Source: Maribacter dokdonensis DSW-8
GTDB taxonomy: Bacteria; Bacteroidota; Bacteroidia; Flavobacteriales; Flavobacteriaceae
Assembly: GCF_001447995.1 (NCBI RefSeq)
Contig: NZ_LDPE01000001.1
Coordinates: 1,302,001-1,366,000, forward strand
Reading direction: 5' to 3'
Length of the DNA: 64,000 nucleotides
The notes under the pieces were generated by a model. That model was given only the letters and a program-made list of their open reading frames with translations. It had not been told where the DNA came from and made no database searches. A program made the translations under genes and the position numbers. Below, piece by piece: positions 17,191 to 30,200 of the stretch. Within the stretch, counting starts at the first letter, position 1; every line of letters begins with the position of its first letter.

Positions 17191-18225
17191 ATGGATATTA
17201 CATTTAGAAAAATTGCCAAAATATCGTTAGTCTTAGTTTACTTGGTAATTGTTGCCGGTGCAGTAGTAAGAATGACAGGCAGTGGCATGGGATGCCCAGA
17301 CTGGCCCAAATGCTTTGGTTATTATATTCCACCAACAGATGTTACGGAAATTAAGTGGCAAGCAGACAGAACGTTTGAAAAAGGACAAGTGATTATTTGG
17401 AACGAAACCTTACAAGTTTCAAAAGAAACATTTACCACTACAAATTCATTTAATGAAGAAAACTGGGAAATGTATACCAAGCATGACTACGCCGAATTCA
17501 ACCCTTGGCATACTTGGATCGAATATATTAATAGATTGTTTGGCGCCCTAGCTGGGTTGGCTACACTTTTGCTAGCCATTATATCATTAAAATTTTGGAA
17601 AAAGAAAAAGCGTATTCCTATATTATCATGGTTAGTGGTAGTAGGTATGGTTTTTCAAGCATGGTTAGGCGCTACGGTAGTATACTCAGTTCTAGAACCT
17701 GCCAAAATTACCATACACATGCTCATGGCATTGGTCATTGTTGCCATGCTCTTGTACATCATTTATTTGGCCAATAAAGAAAACAAAAGTATAAGGTATG
17801 ACAGAACGGTACTGCATTTTAGTCTAATAGCATTAGTGTTAACCTTAGTACAAATTGGTATGGGCACACAGGTTCGTCAATTTGTAGACGAGCAAATAGA
17901 TATATTTGGTTATGACGCTAAAAGTCTATGGCTACAAAATCCTGAGGTTTTATTCTATATACATCGATCTTTTTCAATCATCGTACTTTTGATCAATGTA
18001 TACTTGGTTTACCGGATCACCAAACTAAACTTAGGACATTTTAAAATTTACTGGGTCTTGTTTTTATTGGCAGTAGAGGTAATTACAGGTATAGCCATGA
18101 ACTATTTAGATTTTCCTTTTGCAAGTCAGCCGTTACACTTGGTATTGGCTTCAATTCTATTTGGAGTTCAATTCTACATACTTTTAGATGCATTAAAGCC
18201 TAGGAAAAACATCAAAACTTCGTAA
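17191..18225 (+). CDS. ctaA: Heme A synthase, COX15/CtaA family
   Basis: An integral membrane enzyme that oxidises the C8 methyl of heme O to give heme A for aa3-type cytochrome oxidase. The 344-residue protein shows eight hydrophobic segments in two four-helix halves. It has GSGMGCPDWPKCFGYYIPP near the start, the heme-ligand His candidates in HTWIEYINR, HMLMALV, YIHRSFSI and QPLHLVLAS, and the conserved Glu region. The long loop between the first two helices is typical of Bacteroidota versions. Start 14 bases after the CCA gene. Confidence 0.93.
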   Translation: MDITFRKIAKISLVLVYLVIVAGAVVRMTGSGMGCPDWPKCFGYYIPPTDVTEIKWQADRTFEKGQVIIWNETLQVSKETFTTTNSFNEENWEMYTKHDYAEFNPWHTWIEYINRLFGALAGLATLLLAIISLKFWKKKKRIPILSWLVVVGMVFQAWLGATVVYSVLEPAKITIHMLMALVIVAMLLYIIYLANKENKSIRYDRTVLHFSLIALVLTLVQIGMGTQVRQFVDEQIDIFGYDAKSLWLQNPEVLFYIHRSFSIIVLLINVYLVYRITKLNLGHFKIYWVLFLLAVEVITGIAMNYLDFPFASQPLHLVLASILFGVQFYILLDALKPRKNIKTS

Positions 18226-18230
18226 CTTTG
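18223..18230 (+). promoter_or_regulatory. -7 promoter element of the 18252 gene
   Basis: TAACTTTG matches TAnnTTTG, 21 bases before the ATG at 18252 and overlapping the ctaA stop codon. It gives the next gene its own promoter inside the cluster. Confidence 0.5.
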
Positions 18231-18251
18231 CCCTCCCGCAAAATTTAAGGT

Positions 18252-18749
18252 ATGATTTATAAAATTCGTGTGATTCTAGACGCCGAAGAAGATATTTTTA
18301 GAGATTTAGAAATTGAAGCTCATAACTCTTTAGAGGACTTTCATAATACTATTACCCAGGCATTTGGCTTTTTAGGCAATGAAATGGCATCTTTTTACAC
18401 CTGCGATGAAGAGTGGAAACAAGACGAAGAAATTGCACTTTTTGATATGAGCGAATCTGGTTCTGACGTTCGTTTAATGAACGAAACTTTTTTAGAGGAC
18501 ATCATGACCGAAAACAACCCAAAGTTGATTTACGTTTATGATTTCATGAACATGTGGACCTTCTTTGTAGAACTGGCGGATATACAACCAAAAGAAGATG
18601 GTCGTGCTTACCCTAATGTACTATTCACATTTGGCGAATTACCTGAGACACCACCAGAAAAAAACTTTGAGGCAGAGAACAGTGCCTTTGATTTTGATGA
18701 TACCTTTGATAATTATGATGACTTGGATTTTGATGAGAACTGGAATTAA
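18252..18749 (+). CDS. Plasmid pRiA4b ORF-3-like protein
   Basis: This 165-residue protein resembles the pRiA4b ORF-3 family: IYKIRVILDAEEDIFRDLEI, then SLEDFHNTITQAFGF, FYTCDEEW, and an acidic tail rich in Asp and Phe (residues 140-165). The family occurs on plasmids and chromosomes of many bacteria and has no settled function. No catalytic motif or signal peptide is visible, and it should be cytoplasmic. Its own -7 element is at 18223-18230. It precedes the nucleoid-associated gene by 57 bases, but no functional link can be inferred. Confidence 0.85.
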   Translation: MIYKIRVILDAEEDIFRDLEIEAHNSLEDFHNTITQAFGFLGNEMASFYTCDEEWKQDEEIALFDMSESGSDVRLMNETFLEDIMTENNPKLIYVYDFMNMWTFFVELADIQPKEDGRAYPNVLFTFGELPETPPEKNFEAENSAFDFDDTFDNYDDLDFDENWN

Positions 18750-18806
18750 TTTACCAGTTACCAAATGAACCAAAGTCACGTATAACCATTTAATTTATAA
18801 CATTTT

Positions 18807-19865
18807 ATGATCAACCTATATGCTACCCAAATAGAAAGTATCTCTATCCACAGAGTTGGTAACAAAAATAAAAATGAAGGTATATTTCTTTCTGAAGAAC
18901 CATTTAGACTTAATGACGAAACTACTGGTCTATTAAAAGAATACTTCTTTAAGCCTTTTAGGGAAAAGGAAGAAAATTATTATAAACTGGCCAATGAAGT
19001 TGATGTGGAATTCAACGAATTGTTCAAAATTGTCAGTGAAGTTTTTGAGGACCCTTCTAAAGCACATTTAAACTCTAAAAAGGTAGCTTCTTTATTATTT
19101 GAACAATCTAATCACCCGCATATTAAAAGTGGTGAGGTATACGTAGCTTACCTATCCGGTCTATTGTTGGACAATAAAAAAGTAGATGCCATAGGTATCT
19201 TTAAAAGTGAGCTCAAGCATGATTTTATTCAGTTTGAAGAAAAAGGGAGCAATTTGGATATTGTTATTCAACAGGGTATAAACATTAACAAGCTTGACAA
19301 AGGTTGTTTAATATTCAATGTTGATAAAGAAGAAGGTTACAAAGTACTTTCAGTAGATAGCAATAAATATGACACCAAATATTGGTTAGAAAATTTCTTG
19401 GGTGTAGACCCGCTTTCAGATGATAATTTCAAGACCAAAAACTATTTAAAGTTCTGTCAGAATTTTGCAAAGGACGTGGTTTTACCAGCGGAAGATAAAC
19501 AACAAGAGGTTCTTTTTATGAACCGAGCGGTTAACCATTTTGCAAAAAACGATTCTTTTGAAGAGTCTTCTTTCTTAAATGAAGTAATGGAAAACCCAGA
19601 ATTGATTCCTGAGTTCAAACATTACAAAACGGAAAAAGGACCTAAGTTCAGCATTGAAGATGTATCCAATTTTGACATTGCCAATAAAGCGGTATCAGAT
19701 GCTCGTAAAAAAATTAAGAACGTTATTAATCTTGACACCAACATACAGATCAAAATGGATTTCATAAATCCTGAATCTGCTGAAAAATTTGTAGAAAAAG
19801 GCTGGGACGAAGAAAGACAAATGTACTATTACCTAGTGTATTTCAACAAAGAACAGAAAAGCTAG
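18807..19865 (+). CDS. Nucleoid-associated protein, YejK/NdpA family
   Basis: A 352-residue cytoplasmic protein related to the 37-kDa nucleoid-associated family (YejK). The N-terminal half begins INLYATQIESISIHRVGNK, with SEEPFRLND and LLKEYFFKPF. The central KKVASLLFEQSNHPHIKSGEVYVAYL and later IQIKMDFINPESAEKFVEKG are typical of the family. YejK homologues associate with the nucleoid and interact with topoisomerases; the exact role in Bacteroidota is not known. A long perfect hairpin lies just downstream, closing the transcript against the convergent next gene. Confidence 0.88.
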   Translation: MINLYATQIESISIHRVGNKNKNEGIFLSEEPFRLNDETTGLLKEYFFKPFREKEENYYKLANEVDVEFNELFKIVSEVFEDPSKAHLNSKKVASLLFEQSNHPHIKSGEVYVAYLSGLLLDNKKVDAIGIFKSELKHDFIQFEEKGSNLDIVIQQGININKLDKGCLIFNVDKEEGYKVLSVDSNKYDTKYWLENFLGVDPLSDDNFKTKNYLKFCQNFAKDVVLPAEDKQQEVLFMNRAVNHFAKNDSFEESSFLNEVMENPELIPEFKHYKTEKGPKFSIEDVSNFDIANKAVSDARKKIKNVINLDTNIQIKMDFINPESAEKFVEKGWDEERQMYYYLVYFNKEQKS

Positions 19866-19879
19866 CCTTGTCTAACTTT

Positions 19880-19930
19880 AGTATTAAAAAAGCCATTTTT
19901 CATCACACGAAAAATGGCTTTTTTAATACT
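19880..19930. terminator. Bidirectional terminator, 21-base perfect stem
   Basis: A perfect 21-base inverted repeat (19880-19900 and 19910-19930) with a nine-base loop. Both sides carry A/T runs, so it can end the YejK-like transcript on + and the kinase-like gene's transcript on minus. It is among the longest stems in the window. Confidence 0.92.
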
Positions 19931-19949
19931 ATGACTACCATAATATATA

Positions 19950-21038
19950 CTAGCTGTTTATTTTAATATTATGCTCAATAATCTGCTTTACACTGACATC
20001 TTCATAATTTCTACGAACAAAGTTCAAAGCTAGGTCTAGCACCTCTCCCATTGTCTTACAGTTCTGAAAATCCATATCCATGGTCAATACCTCAATTTGT
20101 TCCCTTAACATGGCAATATTATCTGGTGTAGATATTTCATCGGTCTTACAAATAGCACGTAACTTCTTTATTCTATTACCAGAACTTAAAATACGCTTAG
20201 CTACCATAGAACGTTCTTCCAGTTTATATTGATCAACAGAATCATGGGTAAGCTTACTTCTAACCAATTCTACCATTTGATAGTTCTCCTTAAAGAACTG
20301 AGGTCTATACACCTTTAATTTTCCTTCAAAACACTGTTGATCAAAATCAATGGCACGTATTTTATACACTACGTGATCAAAATCATGTGTAGGCACAATG
20401 ACATAATTATATGATCGCATATCTCCCAAAAGCCTAATCATACAACGCTCATTGAACTTAACAAATTCCTTCGCCAATTGCGCCTTTTCTCGTGGAGTAC
20501 ACTTAGGTAAATTATTCTTGATAAATTCATCTCCGGGAATACCGGCAATATGTTCTTCAATCAAGGTATCCTTATAAACCAAAAAGTTAAGGTTGTAAGG
20601 AGAAAGCATATGCTCCAATTCCAACCCATAAATACGAGATGCATCGGTCTTTTTTATATAGAAATAAGTAAAGTTATCGTTTAGAATATTTCGAATTTTT
20701 ATCCGAAATGGTTTTGAATTCCCAAACGTGCAAAAATCCACCGCATCAACATTTAAATATTGATGAATATTATCACTACCATCAGATAATAAAATGGAAT
20801 ATACTTTCTTTAAACTATCATCTATTTCCTTTCTATCGAATTCAGAATAATATGCGCGTACCCAAAGCGTATCTTCATCATTTTTATCATAGACAACGAC
20901 CGACCCTGAAAACCGTAGTAAATCGTCGTAAAATATAGGAATTTCAATTTTTCTACTGTAATGTTCCAGGTAGCCATCTAAAGCTTCGCTTACGGGGTAA
21001 GCCGGCTTTTTTTTCGACATTAATTTTTCTTCTGACAT
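19950..21038 (-). CDS. Conserved protein with protein-kinase-like fold motifs
   Basis: I do not recognise a named family for this 362-residue protein. The central part has an order of motifs expected of a kinase-like (APH/ABC1/HipA-type) fold. It shows YFYIKK near residues 125-130 as a possible ATP-contact lysine strand, GLELEHM near 138-144 as a helix-C Glu, a hinge-like LIEEHIAGIPGDEF, then GDMRSYNYVI (G205, D206, N211) as a catalytic loop and AIDFDQ (D231, D233) as the metal-binding motif. The N-terminal 120 and C-terminal 110 residues are unlike kinases. No signal peptide or membrane helix. It stands alone on the minus strand, bounded by terminators. The kinase reading is inference. Confidence 0.6.
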   Translation of the reverse strand: MSEEKLMSKKKPAYPVSEALDGYLEHYSRKIEIPIFYDDLLRFSGSVVVYDKNDEDTLWVRAYYSEFDRKEIDDSLKKVYSILLSDGSDNIHQYLNVDAVDFCTFGNSKPFRIKIRNILNDNFTYFYIKKTDASRIYGLELEHMLSPYNLNFLVYKDTLIEEHIAGIPGDEFIKNNLPKCTPREKAQLAKEFVKFNERCMIRLLGDMRSYNYVIVPTHDFDHVVYKIRAIDFDQQCFEGKLKVYRPQFFKENYQMVELVRSKLTHDSVDQYKLEERSMVAKRILSSGNRIKKLRAICKTDEISTPDNIAMLREQIEVLTMDMDFQNCKTMGEVLDLALNFVRRNYEDVSVKQIIEHNIKINS

Positions 21039-21200
21039 AGCACGAATTTACTAACAAAATACACAATTCATTCCAATAATTTTTTTCATGCATATAGAAT
21101 TTGGCCATACATTGACATAATACGCGGTTATACAACAATTTTTTACAAAGCAGGTAAAAGGTATCGTTATTTGTTTTAAGAACTACTTGAAACCAAACTG

Positions 21201-24200
21201 ATGATTACTCCGATTAAACACCTTTTCAAATCCTATTTATTTTTTCTGCTTGCTTTCAGTTCTTTTTTGGGAACTGCCCAGTTGAGCGACTTGCATTATT
21301 TACCACCAATGAAGCAAGGTCAAAATAATGCAGGTATTCAAAACCAGGCAATTTATTTATCTACTCCAGAAACTACGCCTTTCAACGTATACGTGTACAG
21401 AGGTACATCTAACACCATTGAAAGGACTATTACCATAGACAATCTAAACCCTGGTGTTTGGACTTTGGGTAATGGAGACAATAATATCACCCTTGTAGAC
21501 AACAACAATACCGGAGTAGTATTGACCAATAGCGGGTTGCGCTTTGTATCAGCCGGTGGAGAAAAGTTTTATGTGAACTATAGAGGTAAATCTGGTTCAC
21601 AGGCAGCATCGTTAACCGCCAAAGGTAGACAAGCAATGGGAACCAACTTTAAATGGGGCGGTGTTCCAAACAAAGGTACCCATTCATCAAAATCGAATAC
21701 ATTGGGTATTATGGCCACGGAAGATAATACAACCGTTGTATTATCCGGTTATGATCCTGGTTGTGAATTTAGGGTAGGCGGCAACAGAGCTGGTATAACT
21801 GCCAACTCGCATACTATAACATTGAACGCCAATGAATCTTTCGTGTATGAAACATATATTGGCAATACACATACACAGGCACATGAAGACGGTTGGATAG
21901 GTGCCTCTATCGTATCTACCAAAGATATTGTAATAAGTAATGGTTCTATAAACTTTGGAAGTCAAGACGGACAAAGCCATAGAGATGCCGGCATTGATCA
22001 ACCTGTACCGATCAATAAACTTGGTAAGGAATATGTATTTATACGAGGAAACGGTAACACCAATGGTCTTACGGAGTTTCCTTTAGTTATTGCCACTGCA
22101 GACAACACTCATGTATACGTGAATGGAAGCACAACACCTTTAGCAACTATTGATAATGGAGAATTCTTTAAAATTCCTAGCAGTTATTACTCTTCTAATT
22201 CAGTAGGTGCTAACATGTTCGTTCAAACCTCAAAAGACGTCTATGCCTACCAATCTATGGCGGGATCTAGTAATTTATATACGCAAGGTTTAAATTTCGT
22301 TGCTCCGGTCAACTGTCTTTTACCAGATGTAATGGACAACATTCCAGATATTAGGAACATAGCAGGTACTACGGTTACAGGCGGGTTAACTATTATTGCT
22401 TCGGTTAATACAGCGGATTCTAATGTTAAGGTGTTTGAAGACGGCGTTGAAATTTCAAAACCTGCCTCTGATCCTGTTGCCGGTTCTGATGATTGGAAAA
22501 CTTTTTACATCCCTAACTTAGATGGTGATATCAGTGTAACCTCAACCGGACCAATGGCTATTGGCTTTTTTGGTTATAACGGTGCACAAGGTGTTGCCGG
22601 CTATTTTTCAGGATTTGATACCGTACCAGAAGTAGTATTAAGAATTAATGGCGGTGTTGAAGGCGAGTGTTTTTCTGGTTCAAGTATATTTGAGGCGTCA
22701 GATGACAATTTTGATGCATATCAATGGTATTTTGATGGTGAGATCATACCTGGAGCTAATTCTTTTGAATATGCCGCTACTATTGCAGGTGATTACTACG
22801 TTAGAGGTACTAAAGGTCCTTGTACCTATGATTCACAAACCATTAAAATTTTCTATTGTGAACCAGACGTACTTATAGAAAAAACAGTGGACAAACCTGA
22901 AATAGTTGAAGGGGAAACCGCAACTTTTACCATTAGGGCAGAGAATTTATACTTTAATGATATCACCAACTTACAGGTTTCGGATAATATTCCCGCTGGT
23001 CTTTCATTAGTACAAGCGACAACAATAACAGGTACGTTTAATGGCAGTGTGTGGAATATTGGAACGCTGGCTCCCGGTGAAGTAGCATTTTTAACTTTAG
23101 AAGTAATTGCAGACGAAATAGACATTTTACCTTTACTGAACCTCGTCAATACAGCAACCAATACTCAAGACCAAACAGACGCAAATCTTACAAGAGATGA
23201 GCCTTCTGCACGAATTATAGTTCATAATGATTTCGATAATGACGGGGTTGTAGATAGTGTTGATTTAGATGATGACAATGATGGAATTTATGATGCTGTT
23301 GAACAAATGTGTATTATATCCAGTGAAGTTAATTTCAGTTCACCGTCCAGCACTGTTCAAGGTGGTACTGCGGTAACAGAAATTTTCTCTAACTACTCCG
23401 GTTTTTGGCGAAGTTCTACAACATCAAGAAATCCGGTTTTACCAAACTTATCACATGAATTATTGGCATTCACGTCCGGTGGAACTACTTTCTCCACAGG
23501 GGTTGCAGACGATAATCTTTTTGATACTGACGGTAATGGTTTATTAGATGGAATAGACTCCAACAATGATGGATTTTCAGATATTTCAGCTACAGAATCT
23601 AGCTGGATGGCCTTAACCCCTTCAAATAATATTTATGGCGAAGCAACATTTGAAGCGAATTTAAATGACGGGAACAACGATAATGCTTTAGGGTTGACCA
23701 TTATTAACGACCCTACCACAGACCCATTAAATCCTTTATTGACTCACGGACAAAATGGGTTAGATCTTGGTTCCGGTATTGTTAATATTGGTGACACATG
23801 GACTTATGAAATAGATCCTATAGTAGCTACCAATGTTGGTGATGGCATACCAGATATATTACTGACCCAAGTGGCAGACCCAAGTGGTGTTGGTCACGTT
23901 GTTAGTCTTTATGATGCAACAGGTGCACCCTTAGGAAATGCAGTACGTGTTCAAGCTTATAGTGGCGGCGCACTTGCAAATGTAGTTGGTTCTTACAGAT
24001 TGGATATTTACCATTCTAATGGTAGCATTTTTTATAATAATACCACTAGAGATTACCGCTTGGCAACTGTAGAATTATCAGAATTTGGCATACCTACCGC
24101 CAATTTAGCTGACGTTGCTTATCTAAGATTACAACTTAGTTCAAATGCAGACGTTGCCTTTTTATCCTATAATACAGCGTCCTTTTCCGGATTTTGTGCA

Positions 24201-27200
24201 AATCTAGATACCGATTTGGATGGCTACCCAGATCACTTAGACTTAGATAGTGATGGCGACGGTTGTAGCGATGCCAACGAATATTACAAAGATGATGCTG
24301 CCGACGGTGGTGATGGTGGTGAATATGGCACAGGAGTTCCTGCAGTAGACCCTACGGATGGTACAGTAAATGCGGCATCTTACACTCAAGTATTTGCACC
24401 GGTAATTGTTTTAGGCAATACCTCAGAATTATTAGGTGGTACTGACATCAACGGTGAAAATGTAGACTTAGGTGACACATTCAATTATGTCATACGTTTT
24501 CAGAATACCGGTGATGATGATGCTACCAATTTTACGATTAAAAATGTTTTACCGGATAACGTTAGCTTAGATGATATTAACATTGATGATGCCCCGGGAG
24601 TAACCAACAGTTACGACGAAAGCACCAGAACAATAACCTTTACCATACCGGACGGTCTGGTTCAAATTGACGACCCTGAGTATAAAATAAAGATAACGGT
24701 ATCTGTTGCTGGGGACTGTTCTGAGTTTGTTGCGGCCTGTGCCTCACAACTAGAAAACCATGCCTATGCCAATTACACGGGTACATTGAACACCAATACA
24801 TTTTCTGATGAAGATGGTAGTAATCCGGCAGGTGCTTGTACCACTACTTTAGAAGTTGCAGCCAACAATGTTTCAGATGCCTTGGCAAATTGTAACGTAG
24901 CCCGTACCGTTCAACTTTGTGGTGCAAGCGGCACGCTTTCCGCAGGTCTAGGTTTTGATACGTATACTTGGGCAATCGACAATAACAATAATGGTGTTAT
25001 AGATTCTGGAGATACTATTTTAGTTGATGGTACATCTAACACTCTAACCGTAACTACTATAGGTAACTATATTGTTGAAAAAACAGCAACATCAGGGTGT
25101 GCAAACCATACAGAATTAATTACGGTTGAGCGTTATGGAGAAACACAGACCAACCCAATCATAAGCTATTTAAATCAAGTAAATAGTGACAGTAATCCAG
25201 ATAATGACATTCAAGGTGAGACGGTAACTTGTTCTAATGACAACAGTTCCATGCCACATATCTTTCTATGTGGTGATTTGGATAGTGCATTTATACAATT
25301 GGGCATTACCGATGCTTTGAGCATTACCTGGGAAAAACTTGACGAAACAAGTTGTGACACCGCTACTTGTGGCGATGTAAGCGACAACTGTGCCAATACA
25401 GATGGAAATTGGACATGGGAAGAGGAATCCGATGAAAATAATTTTACCGTTACCGAAAGTGGTAAATATCGTGTAGTCATTGGTTATGAAGGTGGATGTT
25501 TCAGTAGGTTCTATTTCAATGCATACCAAAATACATTGGATATTCCTGAACCGGATTCATCTGATATCATCTGTGATACAGAAGGTTCTATTCGTGTAAT
25601 AGACTTAGGTAGCGGTTATGGTTATCAGTTATATGACGTTGAGAACAATACTATCGCAGTACCATTCAGTGCTGGTCAAGGTCCTAATTTTGCTATCGCA
25701 ACTAGCGGTACTTACAAAGTACAGATTACACAATTAAATCCTTCAACAGGTGAGCCTATTGAAAACAGTTGTGTATTTGAAACGGAAGAAATAGGTATTG
25801 CAGAAAGAATTTTTGAGACAACATTAAGTTCAACTCCATTCGATTGTACAGAAGCAGGAACAATTTCAATACAAGCATTGAACGTTTCACCAGAATATAG
25901 CTATGAGCTTTACTTCGATAACGGTAGTGGTGGAAAAGGAGATTTGGTAGCCAATAATTTACTTTCTTCTGACAACACGTATACATTTCCTGGTCTTTCA
26001 GCAGATGATTATGTTGTGGTAACTACTACAACAGATGGTTGTATTGACGAAAAAACGATAACCGTAGATGAAATTCCTGAACTGAGGCTAACAGCAACAA
26101 ATCAAGATAATATTACGTGTTCTGCAGGGGTAATTAATTTAACGGCAACTGGTGGAACAACAGGTTATGAATATGCCATTTATAGTAAAGATGGTGTAGC
26201 TCCGTATGCTGATGAAACAACTATTCCAGATTCGGAATTCACCTCTAACCCAACATTCCTTTTCGGTTATGAAGGTTCGCCTTCTACCTATATTCCAAAT
26301 GAAGATGGTGATTATGTTTTTGTAATTAGGGATGATAACGGATGTTATGGGTTATCCAATATCGTATCAATGGAAGATTTAGGTACCATAAGCATTTCGG
26401 CATCGAACACAGATATTACCTGTGCGGATTCAGCTACATCTGTTTTGACGATTACTGCATCTGGTGGCAATGCTCCTTATCAATACAGTTTAGATGGCGG
26501 AGCAACGTATCAGACAGAAAACTTCTTTAATAATATAGCCGCCGGAGTGTATACCATTACCGTAATGGATACTAACAGTAACCCAGGTAATGCTTGTACG
26601 GAAACCTTAAAATATGAAGTTACCCAACCGTTCATTCTTACAGCATCACCTTCTATAATAGAAGATGCTTCTTGTGATACCTCTGGGGCCGCAACACCAA
26701 CCGCAGTAGTAAAAATTTTAAATGCTAGTGGTGGTCAAGCACCATATACCTACAGTTTTGATGGTGGTAGTACATTCTCCAGCGTTGATGAGCAACGTTT
26801 GGCTCCCGGCAACTATCAATTAGCCATCAAAGATGCCCTAGGTTGTGAAACACCTTTAGAAATTACGGTACCAAGCTCTGCTATAGCTCCTACGTTCACC
26901 AATGCTATTACTTATGAGTGTGATGGAGACGGCATAGTGACGATCACGCCTTCTAACACTACCGACTTTACCTATACCTATAAATTAAACGGTACTGATA
27001 ATGCCCCAATAGATAACAATATTTTCAACAATGTGGCTTCTGGTACCCAAACGATAACTGTTGGGTATACCAGTACTGTTGCTCCGGAGCAAAGTACCTT
27101 ATTTTTAGAGAATTTTGGTGCTGGGGTTACTACACAAATTGCAGAAATAGGACCAGGATATTGCTACGAACCACAAGATGGAACTGAAACGGATTGTAAC

Positions 27201-30200
27201 TTAGGTCCTGCAGGAATACTTGTAAATGCGGAATATGCAGTAACGAACAGAATTACCAACCCTAACACATCTTGGAGAAGTCCTAATGACCATACGGGCA
27301 TAACAGATGGCAGGTTTATGGCAATTGGCGTTAGTACGTCTGCAGGAAATAACAATGTATTATGGTCTAGAACCGGATTGGAAGCTCTTGCCGATCAAGA
27401 TATCACCATATCATTCTACGCTTACAATATTTTGGTGGACAATGCCTCTGGCAACGACCCAGAAGTATTGGTAGAATTGGTAGACGGTTCTGGAAATGTT
27501 ATCAGCAGTCAAGCTACAGCTGCTATTCCACAAAATAATAATGCCGATGATTGGCACTTAAGAACCGTTACATTCAATCCAGGTGCAAATACTGCAGTAG
27601 GAGTGGTTCTACGTACCAATCTTGATAGCGACAACGGTAATTTCTTGGTGCTAGATGATATCCAGGCATCTCAAACTCCGGAAATATGTGAAAAAACTGA
27701 AGACATTACAGTAATCGTAGAATCTGGCAAAACTTTTGAAGTTGCCATTTTAGGTAGCACCGATCCTACATGTAACGGTAGTGATAATGGTAGCATACGT
27801 TTTGAAGTATCTAACTTTGACCCAACTTTTGGTTACCGGTATTCTGTTGATAATGGTGCAACTTGGACAACGGAAACTACATCACCTATTACAACCCCTG
27901 CAACATTAGCAGATGGTACGTACACTGTAATGGTAGAAAAAATAGATGACAATTCATGTACCGCAACCTCAGCAACATCTGCAACGTTGACGTCGCCAAA
28001 CGTTTTAACGGCAGATCTTCAACAAACTGCTGAATTTACTTGCTTTAATACTGGGGCAACTTTGCAAGCATCTGCAAATGAAGGCACACCAGGTTATGAA
28101 TATCAGTTAGAATTAACAGATAATACCGTAATAAGGACCTACGCTACCTCAACACAGTTCTTGAACGTACCGGCAGGTACCTACCATGTAAGAGTAAGGG
28201 ATGATAATAATTGTGAAGCAGTTTCAACGGCTACCGTAACCGTAACTCAACCGGAGACTATTGCTTTTGGTTTAACGGCAACACAATGTTATGACGGTCA
28301 AAACAATGGTACTGTTACAGCCACGGTAACCGATGGTAACGGTAGTTACTCATTTAGAATTAACGGCGGAGCATGGCAAACACCTTCTCCAATAACCGAC
28401 GTTACCTATACATTCAGCAACTTATCCGAAGGTACTTATGAAGTAGAGGTAAATGATGAATATGGCTGTGTTTCAGCCATACAATCCATTACCATTGCAC
28501 CTACAATTTCCCTTAGTGTAGTACCGGTAAATGCAAGTGTATGTGCCAACGGAAGCTTGACGGCAACGGCATCAGGCGGAGATAGCAATTTCATGTATGC
28601 TTTTGTTCCTTCTGGCAATACAGTTACCAATGCCGATTTCTCTACTAGTAATACTACAACAATTGCCTTGGCAGATATTGGAGCTTATGATATTTATGTA
28701 AGGGATAAAGCAAATGGTACGGATGCTTGCCAAACTATGGTAACCGAAACCATATCGGCAAATCCGGTATTGGACATTACTGCTGTAGCAACTGACCCAG
28801 AATGTCATGACGGCACAGGTAATATTGAAGTTACTATTAATGACGGATTATCTCCTTTCGATTACCGATTAGTGGATAATAGCAACGGCACACCAGACCA
28901 AGTACAAACCAATGTTGTTGGTTCTACTAAAACCTATTATAATCTTGCACCAGGTGATTACGATGTAATAATTACCGATGAAGCAGGATGTTCTGAAACG
29001 GAATCTGTAACAATCACAGCACCAGCTGAACTTACAGCAGATATTGTATTAGCCTATGCAAGTGATTGTAGCGGAGCGGATACTGATTTTGGTTTCGATT
29101 TCACCAACGTTACTACTGGTTTGCCAGGTACAATAGAATATAGTCAAGACGGCGGTAGCACATGGCAAACAGGCACTAGTTTTAGAACTGGGTTGTCTTC
29201 TGGTGATGAAGTGTTCCCGTCCATTAGAACAATTGACGGTAGCGGCAATTTAATTTGTCAAACAGATTTACCAAGAGAAATCATTCCTTACCCATTAGAT
29301 GATTTAGATATTACGACTACATCCGTAGTTGAAAATTGTGATGAATTAAAAGTAAAAGTACAAGGTGGCGAAGGAGTTCCAGGATACGAATATACTTTTT
29401 CAAGTGACCCTGCAAATTTTGATGAAAGTACCGCTACGTGGTACCCAGGTGGCACTACTGCCTTAGACGGTAGTACAGTACCTGCAGGACATGGTATGTA
29501 TGAGTTTACAAATTTGATACCTGGTAGAACCTATGTTTTCTATGTTAGAGATAACAATACACCAGTGACATGTATTAGACAAAGTACAGTAAATGTTAAC
29601 GAAATTGCCGGAGGTCTACCAATGACCATTACTCCAGAAATTAATCCTTCTTGTAATTTATCCAACAATGGAGAAATAACATATACTATAGTTGACGAAG
29701 ACGGTTTTACCGAACCAAGTATGCAATGGACATTATTTGATACTGACAATAATGTAATTGATCAAAGTGCAGGTATAGTAACCTATAGCAATACCATTAC
29801 AATTACTGGTCTTTCACCAAACGAATATTATATAGAAGTAACCCAAATAGATGGTAGTGGTGTCCAACAATGTATCAGTGCCAGTGAAAATGCCATTCTA
29901 GATGAATTGGATATTATTACTGGAAACCCACAATCTATTCAAGATATTTCGTGTGAAAACCCCGGGTTGATCTTAATAGACAATGTACAAGGTGGTGGCG
30001 GCACTTATTCATACACCATTACAGGACCTTCACCTTTTACCACTATTACGGCTACAGGTGATAACCCTATTGAGATTGCAGCTGGATCACCAGCAGGCAT
30101 TTATACCGTTACGGTAGAAGATCAATATGGTTGCTCTTACCCACTTAATGATGTTACCATGAGCTTTACGGCCGCGCCGACTATTGACAGCATAGATATT

